Assembly (NCBI GenBank): GCA_944990035.1
Contig: CALYLX010000125.1
Span: forward strand, 1 to 64,000
Direction of reading: 5' to 3'
DNA length: 64,000 nucleotides
Origin: Clitopilus passeckerianus
Lineage: Eukaryota > Basidiomycota > Agaricomycetes > Agaricales > Entolomataceae
Part shown: positions 1 through 11,553 of the stretch, in pieces
Layout of the letters: each line of letters opens with the position of its first letter
Numbering within the stretch: position 1 is the stretch's first letter
Translations under genes and position numbers: made by a program
The notes under the pieces: model-generated
Database searches by the model: none
The model's input: the letters and a program-made list of their open reading frames with translations, nothing else
Told to the model about the DNA's origin: nothing

Positions 1-2583
1 ACGGACCTGCAGGTGCCGGGAAATCCGCTGCGGCACAGACAATGTGCGAAATCTGGGCCGAGACGAAGCAGCTCTTAGCTAGCTACTTCTTTTCTCGGAC
101 GTCCTCGATGCGAAATACAATCAGGACATTCATACCCACCCTTGCATATCAGGCAGCTCAGTCGCTTACAGGTCATCTGGATGACGTCCTCTCTATCATT
201 GAGAAGAATCCACAGGTCCTGAGGCTCGATGTGTCAGCCCAGCTTGAAAAGCTTATCGTGGCCCCACTCCAGAGGATCTTTCAATCACCCCGAGAGGAGG
301 ACAATAAGCCCCCCTCATTCATTGTCATTGACGCCGTTGACGAGTGCATTGGGAGCGAGAATCAACTTCGCCTCCTGTCCCTAATCCTTGCTCTCGTTGG
401 GACCGAAAACCCTCTCCCCATCCGCTTGCTCATCGTCAGCCGGCCGGAGGCTCACATACGCCACGCCTTTAATGGCCTGCTCAAAGCCGTCAGCTCTATT
501 GAATCCATGTATGGGGATTTGGAAGATGTATACAAATACCTCGAGTTCACATTCAATGAAATTCACGACTCCGAGAAACATAGCGATATGATGCAATACG
601 TCCCGAAACCATGGCCTGGACCAGACGTATTACGCGAGCTCACCACACGATCGGGAGGGTATTTCATCTACGCAGCGACGATTGTTCGTTATGTGGATGA
701 AGAAGGATACCTATGTACGGACAGGTTGGAGAAGGTCCTCAACAGGAATGCACGAGGTGCTGGAGTGCATCCTTATCGAGAACTTGACAAGATCTACTCC
801 CAGATCCTCTCGACAGCGCGCAATATACGCTGCCTCACCCGCATCCTCGGCTGTGTCATCGTAGGCAGGCGGACACTCGTCAGCTTCGACTCCTCGCTCC
901 CACTGTTTCCACATCCAACATCATAAACACCCTTTTCTCTTTTCGACCCGGCGAGCTCAAGATGACGCTTCGTGGCTTACACTCCCTGATATTGTTCTCT
1001 GAAACCGACACCGATGATATCAGGTTCTATCACGCATCGTTTTCGGATTACCTTCTAGACAAAGAGCGATCCGAGGCCTACTTCATTGACTTTGATACCA
1101 TCGTTCGGGACATATTTACTTCGTCTTTGAATCTTCTACAATTGCCCACTTCACCTAAGCCTTTCATCCCTGCAAGGTGAGTAATTCCAACATCATTAGA
1201 ATATATGAAGTCTGAACTTTGCCGTGCTTCCGCAGAGACTGGACAGTTGCCATGTTATGTTGGTCCAGGCTAGGACTCCCCGCCAAAGATCTGTTTGACC
1301 ACCTCCATGCCAATGGCGCCTCCACCGTAGCGAACCTTCGAGCCTTGGTCGTCGAAACCAAGCATTGGGCGGAAGAGCTGCAGTTTAAAATTATTTGTGC
1401 ACTTTGCGCCATGATACAACTAATCACGGTATGAAAATTTGCCTGTTAATTGATGATACAAGTCTAATAGATAGTGTCTATGAAGGATTATTCGCCCTCA
1501 AGTGAGCTCGTCGGGACGGTGACGGAACTCTGTCAGCTTGCATTCGTCTCCCATCTTTCGTGCTCCAATACAATGTCTGGCCTTGAGTGTATACAGGACG
1601 TCCGAACTCTCATGGACATGGATTCAAGCCCTCTTAAGGGACGCTCCTGGCAGTACCAGAGAGTAAATATCAAGGGAATTCTGAAGACCTCGTCAGCTGA
1701 ACGGCCTTCTATCGACCGTTTTCTTACCTGTATCTCCCGCATCCAGGATCAAACTTCGTTCAACTGGAATGAGCTCGTTGTCGCCACAAATTTGGAGGCT
1801 AGGAAATGGACGGACTGCCGTGGTGTTTTTAAGGCCGTTCTCGAGAGTTTCCTCGACAACAAAACTTACTGGGGCAAGACATGTGAGGTAAAAACGCGGG
1901 AGACTCGGCTTCAGAAGCGTTTGATAGGCTCAGCACGATGGGAGGCACTATCTTGTTCGATAGAGTCACCCATCCCGCCAACACCAAAGTCATCCGCGTA
2001 TGATCTATTAGATCTAGATTTTCTCAATGACGGACCCCCAGAGGAATTCTCGAGCAGTAGGGATTCTAGAAACTCAAGAAGTTCAAACAGTTCAAGTAGC
2101 TCAAGCAGCTCCGACGATGAAGGGGTTTCGTAAGCTTTCAATCATTTAGGATCTTTCAGTACCTTTGTCTCACTTTGAGCGTATAGCATCGTTTCTAAAG
2201 AACGAAGGGCAGCGGCAATGCGACAGCGTATGACGGCCGAACAAAGAAGGCGGGAGGAAATCAGGGCTGCATATCAGTTATTGAAAGAAGCACTTCGTTT
2301 TTCAGGGCCCAACATCCAAAGTTCGCATCCTTGAAGCAGGTAACTCACCGTTTCAATTTCGATCTTCGTGGCGTCCTCATTCTTTGTCCAGCCACGCTGG
2401 AGGTCAAGCAACGGGAGACTGAGAATGCGGAGTTAGAGAATCGTTTAAAAGCGCTGGAGGCCGAACGTGATAGGTATCGAAAGGAGAACGAAGGTAGGCA
2501 ATTCTGAGTGGGTAGTCGGAAGATGTGGTACTGATGTGCAACCAGCCGCAACTCTGAAATTGCCTGCACCTATTCCCAGATAA
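1..2583 (+). CDS. NACHT NTPase, copy A, 5' partial, with bHLH-like C-terminal tail and two frame lesions
   Basis: STAND-type NTPase of the NACHT class expanded in mushrooms; members are thought to act in non-self recognition, but no ligand can be read here. The window opens inside the P-loop: Walker A GPAGAGKS is at 3-26 and Walker B FIVIDAVDEC at about 322-351. Likely exons are <1-1176, 1236-1428, 1471-2129, 2187-2339, 2392-2493 and 2546-2583, all with GT-AG introns. Compared with copy B one base is missing near 892, which shifts the frame before RPGELK. After a poly-Ser stretch the tail reads as basic region plus helix (AEQRRREEIRAAYQLLKEAL), loop, KVRILEA and a Leu/Glu-rich coiled coil, which resembles a bHLH-zipper. 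An extra base in the GGGCCC run near 2316 disrupts the loop. The two lesions cancel in total length. It may be a pseudogene or carry sequencing indels. Confidence 0.7.
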
Positions 2584-2884
2584 ATTGGCGTGGACAAGCA
2601 AAGGATCCTAGGCGAGAGCATGGATCTCGAACTCTGTTAAACGTAACATACCTACCTACATTATTCGTATTCACAAATCATGCCCCCAAATACAACTGGC
2701 CCAGTAAATATTTACGTCCCATGCATAATGCTAGACGCTCAAAGGCTGTGCCAACCTCTCCTAGTAGGAAGTCCTCGATTGGTCCAGAGTCGAAGCCTGT
2801 GACAAGGTCACAGCAAGCCTCCTTTCCCTACCACCAACGGAGCTGGAGATTGGCTGGCGCACTAAACGAACAGCTCGCCAGTGG
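2584..2884. other. spacer between the NACHT copies
   Basis: About 300 bases between the stop of copy A and the proposed ATG of copy B. It probably holds the promoter of copy B. No convincing reading frame or repeat was seen. Confidence 0.4.
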
Positions 2885-5676
2885 ATGGCATTCTCCCACG
2901 CGCGGAACTCTGTGCTTGTGAACTGTTCTTTCTCCGAGCAGTCATGGAACATTGTCCAGAATCCCTCGACTGGTAAGTGATTTACAAAAGTAAAGTTCCC
3001 AATTGCTCGCTCGATTCTCAGCTTGTTATTAGCTCTGCAGGTTCTATTGAACGCCACCGCCCCGGGAGCCGCGTACAATTCAGAGGAACGATACCCTCAC
3101 CCCCGATGCCTCCCTCGGACTAGAATCAATTGCATTCAGAACATCAAAGACTGGGCTGTGAATGGGACATCCAGGATTCTATGGCTTCATGGTCCGGCAG
3201 GTGCAGGGAAATCGGCCGTCGCACAAACAATGTGCGAAACATGGGCCGAGACGAACCAACTCCTGGCTAGCTTCTTCTTCTCCAGGACGTCGTCCCTGCG
3301 GAATACTATTGACAGGTTCATCCCTTCCATTGCGTCACAAGCATCGCATGCGCTTACAGGCCAACTGGACTTCATTCTCTCTGTAATTGAGAAGAATCCT
3401 CAGATCCTCTGGCTGGATGTGTCGATTCAGATGGAGACACTTCTAGTGAATCCGCTCAAGGTCATGCTTAAGGCGCATTCAGAGAAAATAGGTCACGCAA
3501 GCTGCCTTTTTATGGTTATTGACGCAGTCGACGAATGCATCGGAAACGAAAAACAGCTTCGTCTGCTGTCTCTTATCCTTTCTCTGGCAACCTCCGAAAG
3601 CCTCCTACCAGTTCGCTTTCTCATCGTGAGTAGGCCAGAGGCGCATATACACCACGCCTTTAACGGCCTTCTCAAAGTCGTCAGCTCTATCGAATCCATG
3701 TATGGCGCTTTAGAAGACGTATACAAATACCTCGAGTTCAATTTCGCAGAGATGCACGACTCCGAGAAACACAGCGATACGATGCAATATGTCCCGAAAC
3801 CATGGCCTGACCTGAGGTATTACGCGAGCTCACCACACGATCAGGCGGATATTTTATCTACGCAGCGACTATTGTTCGTTACGTAGATGAAGAAGGATAT
3901 ATGTGCACCGACAGACTCGAGGAGGTCCTAAATAGGAATGCACGAGGTACCGGTGTCTATCCATATCGCGAGCTCGACAAGGTCTACTCCCAAATCCTCT
4001 CAACAACACGTAATCTCCACTGCCTTACACGTATCCTGGGGTGCATCATTGTGGGTCGGCGTGTACTTGTCAGCTTCGACACTCTCGCACCCAATGTTCC
4101 TACTTCTGCCATCATTAGCGCGCTTTTCTCTTTCCGACCCGGAGAACTCAAGATGACCTTGCGTGGATTACATTCCTTGCTCTCCTTCTCCGAACGCGAC
4201 ACAGACGACATTAGATTCTATCATGCATCATTCTCAGATTACCTTCTGGACAAAGAGCGATCTGAAGGCTACTATATCAGCTATGATGCAACCATTCAAG
4301 ATATCTATCGGTCATCGCTGAGCCTTATACGACTCTCCGTATTGCCCAACCCTGCTACGCCAAGCAAGTGAGTGCTACCAGCAATGCTCTGTCACGTAGC
4401 ACTAATGTTATTCGAAGTGACTGGGCAGTTGCAATGCTATGTTGGGCAAGGGTCGGACGTCCTTCCAAACAGTTGTTGGACTACCTACGTGGAAATGGCG
4501 GAAATGCGCTGGCACTTTTGAAAGCTGTTGTCACACAGTCTAAGCAGTGGTCCGAGGACCGGCACTTCAGGATGCTTTGTGTAATATGTGGATGATACGA
4601 TTGCTGAAAGTGCGGTGATTGGCTCTTTATGTGCTCGCTCACCATTCATTGATATTTGTCCAGGATCAACCTTCCTCGAAAGACATCGTTGAACTTGACA
4701 CATTGTTGGAACTATGCCAGATCGCCTTCGGCTCCTATCTCTCGCCCTCAGACAAGTTGGCCGGGCTTGAATGTATACAAGACGTTCGAACCCTTCTCGA
4801 GACGGATCCTTTGAAGGATCGCTCCTGGGAATTCCAGCGAGCCACGATCAAAGGAGTCTTAAAACTTCCTTCAAGTGAACAGGTTTATGTTAATCGGTTC
4901 ATCTCTTATCTCTCCCACATTCGGGACCGGCTTTTTCACTGGACACAACTCAGCATTGCTACGAATCTCGAGAATGGGACATGGCTAGATTCAAGAGACG
5001 TCTTCAAGGATATGATCGAGAGATATCTGGACAACAAATCGATCTGGGGTGACACCTGCGAAATCAACATACGGCGGGGGCGCCTCCAAACCCGCTTAGC
5101 AGGTTCCACTCGATGGGCCGAACTTTTGCGCACGAAACCCAAACCCATTAAGCTGCCCCAAAAAAGGTTGAAGATGGGAGCATACGCCACGCATGCGAGC
5201 CCTCCTGCTTCACCCACTAGCCCGTATGATCGTCTTCATCGAGCCTCCCCCGACCGAGATTGGGAGACAGATAGCAACTCCAGTGAAGATTCAAATGGAA
5301 TCTATGTAGTAGACTCGGCCGTGGACAGTTCCACGTAAGGATCCCATCCTTCCTCTTGTCGAGCTGAATGGCTAACTCCCCTATCTGTGTATGATCAGGG
5401 AGTTTGTATATTGGGATGGCCAAAATTCATCTCAAATCACGGAAAGTCTGAGTAAGGTACCTTTGTTTATCTTTCTTAAGCGAAGGGATGCCAGTAAGGA
5501 AGATATTTTGTAGCCTTCAGAATTGATGCTCACTATCAAATGATACAGAGACTGGGCTGCGTGGAATGAGCGATACAGAACTGGAAGAGCATATAAAGAC
5601 CATCAAAGCTGCACGCAAGTGCTTCCGAGAACTACGAAGAGATATAATGCCAGTCTCAAGGGACGTAGAAGACTAA
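2885..5676 (+). CDS. NACHT NTPase, copy B, one frame lesion
   Basis: Complete tandem paralogue of copy A. Proposed exons are 2885-2972, 3033-4367, 4418-4580, 4664-5334, 5399-5451 and 5549-5676. The ATG at 2885 was chosen because its short exon splices in phase to LLNATAPGA, the usual lead-in to this NACHT family. Walker A GPAGAGKS lies at about 3193-3216 and the Walker B-like VIDAVDEC at about 3514-3537. The motif DIRFYHASFSDYLLDKERS, typical of the segment after the NACHT domain, is at about 4207-4263. Relative to copy A one G is missing at 3809 (GCCTGACC against GCCTGGACC). The joined exons are one base short of 813 codons, which agrees with a single lost base. The tail differs from copy A: it ends in a short charged helix (TELEEHIKTIKAARKCFREL) with no bHLH-like part. 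It is either a recent pseudogene or carries an assembly error. Confidence 0.7.
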
Positions 5677-8600
5677 GCGAGCTGCACAAACCAGCTTCAT
5701 TTGGAACGGGAAGCGAGGCTCACGTCGAAGGGGCTGGCAGACATAGAAGAAGCAATGTCGAAAGGGTGGAAGACATGAGCTGCGCGACTCAGGTCCAGTG
5801 ACAATTGACCACCCCACAAAACCCATTGCAACACAGTATTGACAAATATAATATATCGATGTATGGCCGGAGTAGCTGTAGCCTGCGCCTCATTGAAGGT
5901 TAGATCGAGGATCGGAGTGACTTGTACTCAAACATAGTTGATGAACAGACCCGTTGTTCGAGCTCAGATGTACTTGAAGAGGCTATATGGCGCCACTGCG
6001 TCTGATATCAGTTAATCTCCTAGATGTACGTTGTAGGGTCCTTCATTAGACTTGTTGCCATGTTATCGATTGTTGAACGTCGAGCGCTCATGCTAAGCAA
6101 AGTTTCATCACGCCATCACGCTGACGAGGAGAGAAACTCGAACCAGAATTCAATTATAGCCTTATAATTGCCGAGAAATGATCTGAGCCATTGAAGTGGA
6201 GACGAGCCAGCTAAGCATACATGCGATATTGACCAGGCGCTCATTTGAAACGGCTTGTCTGCCCCAGTCCGAGTTGAGGTTGGCTACAACGGGGTCGAGT
6301 CATCGGTAAGCACCGGTTTTAGTGACTCGGAAAACGAGGGTACAATGAAATAACATGAGGATGATAGGCTTCAAGCCCCGCCGATCGTGACCAAGCTGTG
6401 TATCGCAGCACGAGGGGGACTTCATGTTTTTGACGAATGTTGTGGCTGGGCAAATGAAAGAGGCACCTATGAATTAACTCCGTTCGAGATGGATCATTAC
6501 GATCAATCGATATCAACCACCGACGTGGCAGTGTTGGAGTTGTACCTGTTCTATGAACCACCCACGGCGCAGCAACCGACCCATATTTGGTGCTCAAGGG
6601 TGTGCAAAAACACCGGGTTACATCCACAAAGCGTAGAGTGAACAGAATTACCACAGTCTAATCCATTTTCACGCCGACTTCTTATCGCAGCAGCAGCGAC
6701 ACCTGAATATACGCCTAAGCTTTCTTGCAGTGACAAATTCAATGAAAACCCGTGCGATCGCTGCAGGCAGCCACCACGTGAATACAAGGACACTTGCTGG
6801 CTATCCGATTTTAACTGACGGTACCAATTTCCATCTTCAATAACTTTGCGATTGTTATTTTTGGCACAGTCCGCGGTTATACTGCTCAATGGGGTCCAGA
6901 TCAGCGTCATGGCAAGTACAGTAGATCGACTCCAAAAAAGGTTTTGAACAGCGCGGGCCGGAGGGACCAACGTTCTGCGCCACAGTTAGTCGATCGGAGT
7001 GTGCAAATGAACGAGAGGATAGAGCAAACTGAATCATATCACGAAGTAAATAGTCATAAACCTGGAGGCTACAATTCCATTTAGTACAGCGACGTGACAA
7101 TAAAGAAATAGACGACCACTTTGCGGTTAAACTTTTCACAATACCATCATGGTTGATATGCAGGTTTTGAATTCATGTCTCCTGGAATGTCAACGAGTAA
7201 GTATAGATTTGTTCTATTATCATAACATTGGTTGGTTTTCCTGTCCTAGAGAATCAAATCGACATGATTACGACAAAATAGCGTATATCCGCGGTCATTC
7301 AGAGAACGAGAATATACTCGAACATTCAATTATACACTGGGGTACCACGGACGTGCATCAGGGAAAGCGTTATGCGACTTGGTTCGTTCCCAAGACGCGT
7401 TCCAAGCCGGATGGAAAGAGTCACTAACTGTATTGAACCAAACGGGACGATCGGCTGCCCCGGTCAAAGCTTACAGAGTCATCTTCAGACGGCGTATGCT
7501 GGACCCAGGATGACGCAGCATCCAAGGGTCGATCCCTCAGAATGATTGGGTAGTTTTACTCCGAATTTCACGATTTTACGCGTTGAGGATGATTATCCAG
7601 CTCGACCTCGTAAGGCGAATTGACAAACGGAAAACCGACCCGTCAATGCGTCAGGTTGGGTTGCCGACCGTTGCCGAGCTTCCGATGGGGTGGTGGCAGT
7701 GACGCGCAGTCAAGCGTAGAAACTGAGCCTGAGTTACAGTGCCTTTGGGGTAGGCAGGTCAATACTTGGGTGGCAACGTGTCGTTCTCACATCGTACGAC
7801 GCTGTGAGGAAGTGACTCGGTAAAATGAAGAAAAATGCGCGGAAGAAAATCCAAAAACACATTGACTCGGAAAATTTGGGGAAAGGCGCGTTGAGCCGGA
7901 GACAATGATCATAAAGCTCGGAAAGTCACGGTACTTTCTGGAAGAGACTCGGACGATTTTGGGCTTGGTTGCAATTTTGACTTGTGGTTCAAAAGGCCAA
8001 GGGAAAATGTGGGACGATTGTCCGGGAGGGTAATGTCATGACTATAGGCCGCAAGCCCCGCACCCATGTTGCTCACGCGACTTCCATCGGTCGACTCGCC
8101 GGATTCCTGAGGATTAGCAGCTGCTAGCTCCCATCCAAAGGCGAGTCGTGCCGGGCGTTCAACATTGTAGCCACAATCGCATGAAAGCGGCATCTCCGGC
8201 CCTGTCATCCGGTAGTATGGGAGGTCTTCAATGAAGTCACTATGAACTCTCGATGTGAACGGATCCTGACTGATCTGCACCTGTTAACAGAGACGAACTG
8301 GCGAACCACCGATAATAGTGGTGAATCTTACTAAACGTCTTGTCGTTGTAGTTCTGGACGCGCTCGCTGCTCAGAATGCGTGATTGCTGAGTGTGGCGCT
8401 GAGTAACCACAGCTGTCATGGATTATCAATCACTTCTATAGGTATTATACAGACGTGCCTATCAGCCATATCAGTTCACTGAGTGAAGTGCCATATCTAA
8501 TAACCGAGCGAAAACAAAGGGCTTGATATCGAGAGAGAAAAAACAGCAGTGATGTTCGATATCAGTTCCAAGACTCGTGAACCGAAAGAATCCTGATGTA

Positions 8601-10193
8601 CAGGTCTAACAGCAGTGATGGCCAAGATGGGAACACAGGAAGTCGTGGAAAGTTCATCTATAGCACTATTGGTAGTCGATAGCACTTCAGAGCACATAGG
8701 AGCTGGTGGCTCAGGGAATATCCACCGAATCCGGCCCACTGGGCAATGGGTACCACAAGAAGTCCTCCCTATACAGCAACTAGCCCAATTAATTGAATTC
8801 GAATGAGATGTCTTGCGTGTGAGAGAGTCGGCGAGCCTGGCCAGAGTTAGCACAGCACCGCAGGGCATGAGACCAAATTTGGCGCCCATGGGGCCAACCG
8901 GTGCGATGACTGCGGAAGTCGGGTGGCAGTTGCCTAGAGTCAGCCCAGGGATTGGCAGTCGGCGTTCCTGGACTAAGTCATTGAATGGCTGACTACGGAC
9001 ACGTTCGACGGACGCGTAGCCAAGGCGGCAGCGACATCCGTGGGTGGGAGAAGGACAATCATGGGCATGTGCTGGCCGTCGGTCACGGCCCCTACGTGGT
9101 CATCGGTTCGCCACGCCATGCACAGTAGTTCGTTACTGCGCCGAACCGTGAGTTGCCTCAAGGTAAGCAGAAGCAGCGGCCAAGGCGGAAGCTGTACAGT
9201 GGTGTTGATATTGCTGATGATGTCGATGTGATGTCGATGCTTGACTCTTGAGCATTGAGGCGGATGGGGCGGGGAATAATTTCATATGAGATGTGATAAC
9301 GAGTGATGACTGTTGTGCCGCGATTGGATGAATGGGCTGATGACGACGGCGCGAGGTTCCACCACCAGGACTATGAAGTCAAGATTTGCAGGTGATTAAT
9401 TATATACACGTACCCTTGCATACCCCATTGTATGACGATGATGCGATATGGCATATATCAAAATAGGCGAGGATAGAAATCCCATCGAGCTCTAGATCAA
9501 AGCCGGAATTCGGAGAGCAGAGTAGTCAGTTGACAGGGAGAATGTCACTCACCGCAAGTCCCATGGCCCATGGCCGCCGCACCAAATACCTCCACTACTA
9601 ACTTACCTGCGCAGAGTCCGAGTGACGGAAAACTCAGTTGGAGGGACCCAGGAGGGCAGATGGTTGAAATTATAACTTTATTAGGAGGGTAATAACGATG
9701 CAATGGATGATTGATATGGAACAAATGCTGATGGTGATGAGTATGCATGAAGTAAAACAACAGGGATATGCAAGGTCGATAGATAGGTAGATAATCATAT
9801 GAGTATGTACAGTAAACGAAAGTCTTCCATCACAGAGACACGTACGGTTGCGAAACCTGGAGTCCGAGAGCTTCGCACCGCGAACCAAAGGGAGGTAAGG
9901 TATAATGAGCTGGGGGCGGGGATATTAGCTGGCACCGTAGACTTCAAGTGTGTATGATGAGATGTTGAGAACCGGTGTCTGTCCAGCGGCCGTTTATGGT
10001 GATAAAACTTTTTTGCCACGCGAGGAATATGTTGTCGCGAGATGTTGAAAAAATACAAGAAAAGATGAGATGATGATGGGATGCATGCGAGAAAACCGAT
10101 GTTGATGATGAAAAAATACAATGCCAATGCCAATGCAAGTGAGAGAGAGAAAGAGATCAAGAAGAGGTCGAAGCTCGAGTGAGGGATCTCAGC
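5677..10193. other. gene-poor stretch, nothing convincing
   Basis: Short open frames on both strands (for example 6551-6970, 7909-8280 and 8497-8889, all minus) show no family motifs, no consistent splice partners and shadow-like composition. Around 9180-9480 and 9700-10160 the plus strand is rich in TGATGA/GATGATG-like simple sequence, which creates false frames. The part nearest 10194 probably includes the 3' UTR of the cyclin gene. Confidence 0.4.
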
Positions 10194-11553
10194 TCAGATG
10201 ACATTGACACGGACAGGAAGGTGCGAACGAGGGTGGTAATCCTGCGACGATATCCGGCTATGACCATGGTGGCGGATGGTGGCAGGCAGTGGGATTGGAA
10301 AGGAGTGGAGGAGATCGGCTTTCGATGGGAGTGTGACACCAACAACCTTCTGGTTTTCCTCTGGTGTTCGTAGAGGTGTGGAAGATGCTGATGAGGATGA
10401 AGGTGTGCGGGGTGCCGAGGAAGCAGGTGATGAAGATTCCGGGCTTGAAGGCTCGAGAGGTGGGACGGGCAGCTGCTTCTCGGTCAATGACCTTGCACGA
10501 GTGTGGATGAATGACCTTGCGCGGACGGCGGGTACAATGCGGGTAGCGGCGATAAGTGCTTCGTGGTGTGGGAGGAAGTCGTGCTCGGCGACGCCAAGTT
10601 CGAAATCGAGAACGTCCAGGAACTCGCGTTCAATTCGGCCAACGTCTCGCTTGCCGAATACACCGGTGCACAGGGCCCAGTGGACGTTCTTTAGTGTGGA
10701 ATCGTTAAGGTACTGGGAAGAATCAGGTTAGCTGCATTTCTCTCAGAATGGAAATCGTAGGCCACACACCTTTGATGCACAGATTAGTGCGCCAAGGAAC
10801 ACTCGCTCATGTGCCCATTCCTCAAGAGCAATATGAAGATGAGGCTTAGCACGAGTAACGTAGACAAGAGCTCCGAGGAGGGTGGACATGGAGACTTCAG
10901 CGCGAGTGATGACATTCGAAGCGAATGTGGTAAATTTGATCAGCTCTGGGTTGCGAGCGGCGGAGCGTCCTCTATCAGAGGTAGAGGGGCGGCCCATTGC
11001 ATAGTCGACTGTTTCTACAACAGTATCGACAACATAGTCTAGAAAAGAATGATTAGATATGACTTTCGATTTTCCTTGGAGTGTTGTACTTACCGATGAC
11101 CTGCCTGGAGATCTTAAGGTTAATGAGCTCCATCATGGCTGGTGAGTGTGTCGAAGGATCCACCAAGCTTGCTGGATGTACTGGCGAAGACATGGGAGCA
11201 GGAGAAGACATGTCAATGTCGAACATGTTACTTGCCGGGGGAGGTGACTGGATGGCATTTGGAATGGCCAAGTGGTTATATAAAGGTTTCGGGGAGGGAA
11301 GAGAGCCGACGCGGAAAATCGAGTGAAACGACTCATCCACTTCCAAATTCGGTTTGACTAATCTCCGGTAACTTGCAATCGAACTGGTTTGCCCAAGCGG
11401 TGAACCATTGTGGCTCGGCTCGGCACCCACTCTATCCCTTTTGGGAATCCTGTGCCTTCCACACTCAACTGCGGGTATGCCGGTACGCTTTCGTCTTACT
11501 ACCGCAGTATTCACTGCACCAGCAGTAGGACACACTGGAGGGCGTAGGTACAC
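10194..11553 (-). CDS. PCL-type (Pho85-associated) cyclin
   Basis: Cyclin of the Pcl1/Pcl2 class that would activate a Pho85/CDK5-like kinase in cell-cycle and morphogenesis control. Three exons are clear: exon 1 ending at 11094, then 11038-10770 and 10712-10194, with 55- and 57-nt introns. The cyclin box reads through both splice junctions: ...VDYAMGRPS..., LGALVYVTRAKPHLHIALE, ERVFLGALICASK, then YLNDSTLKNVHWALCTGVFG and ERE-FLDVLDFELGV. The C-terminus is a Ser/Pro-rich tail with many possible CDK sites. The start is uncertain. The first in-frame ATG in this exon is at 11226 (MFDIDM...), giving 306 aa; the frame is open upstream to 11553 without an ATG, so a further 5' exon is possible. No frame lesion was seen. 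Confidence 0.8.

Noticed and set aside
9795..10160. 121-codon minus-strand hydrophobic frame
   Set aside because: It is produced by GATGA-type simple sequence and lies beyond the cyclin stop codon.
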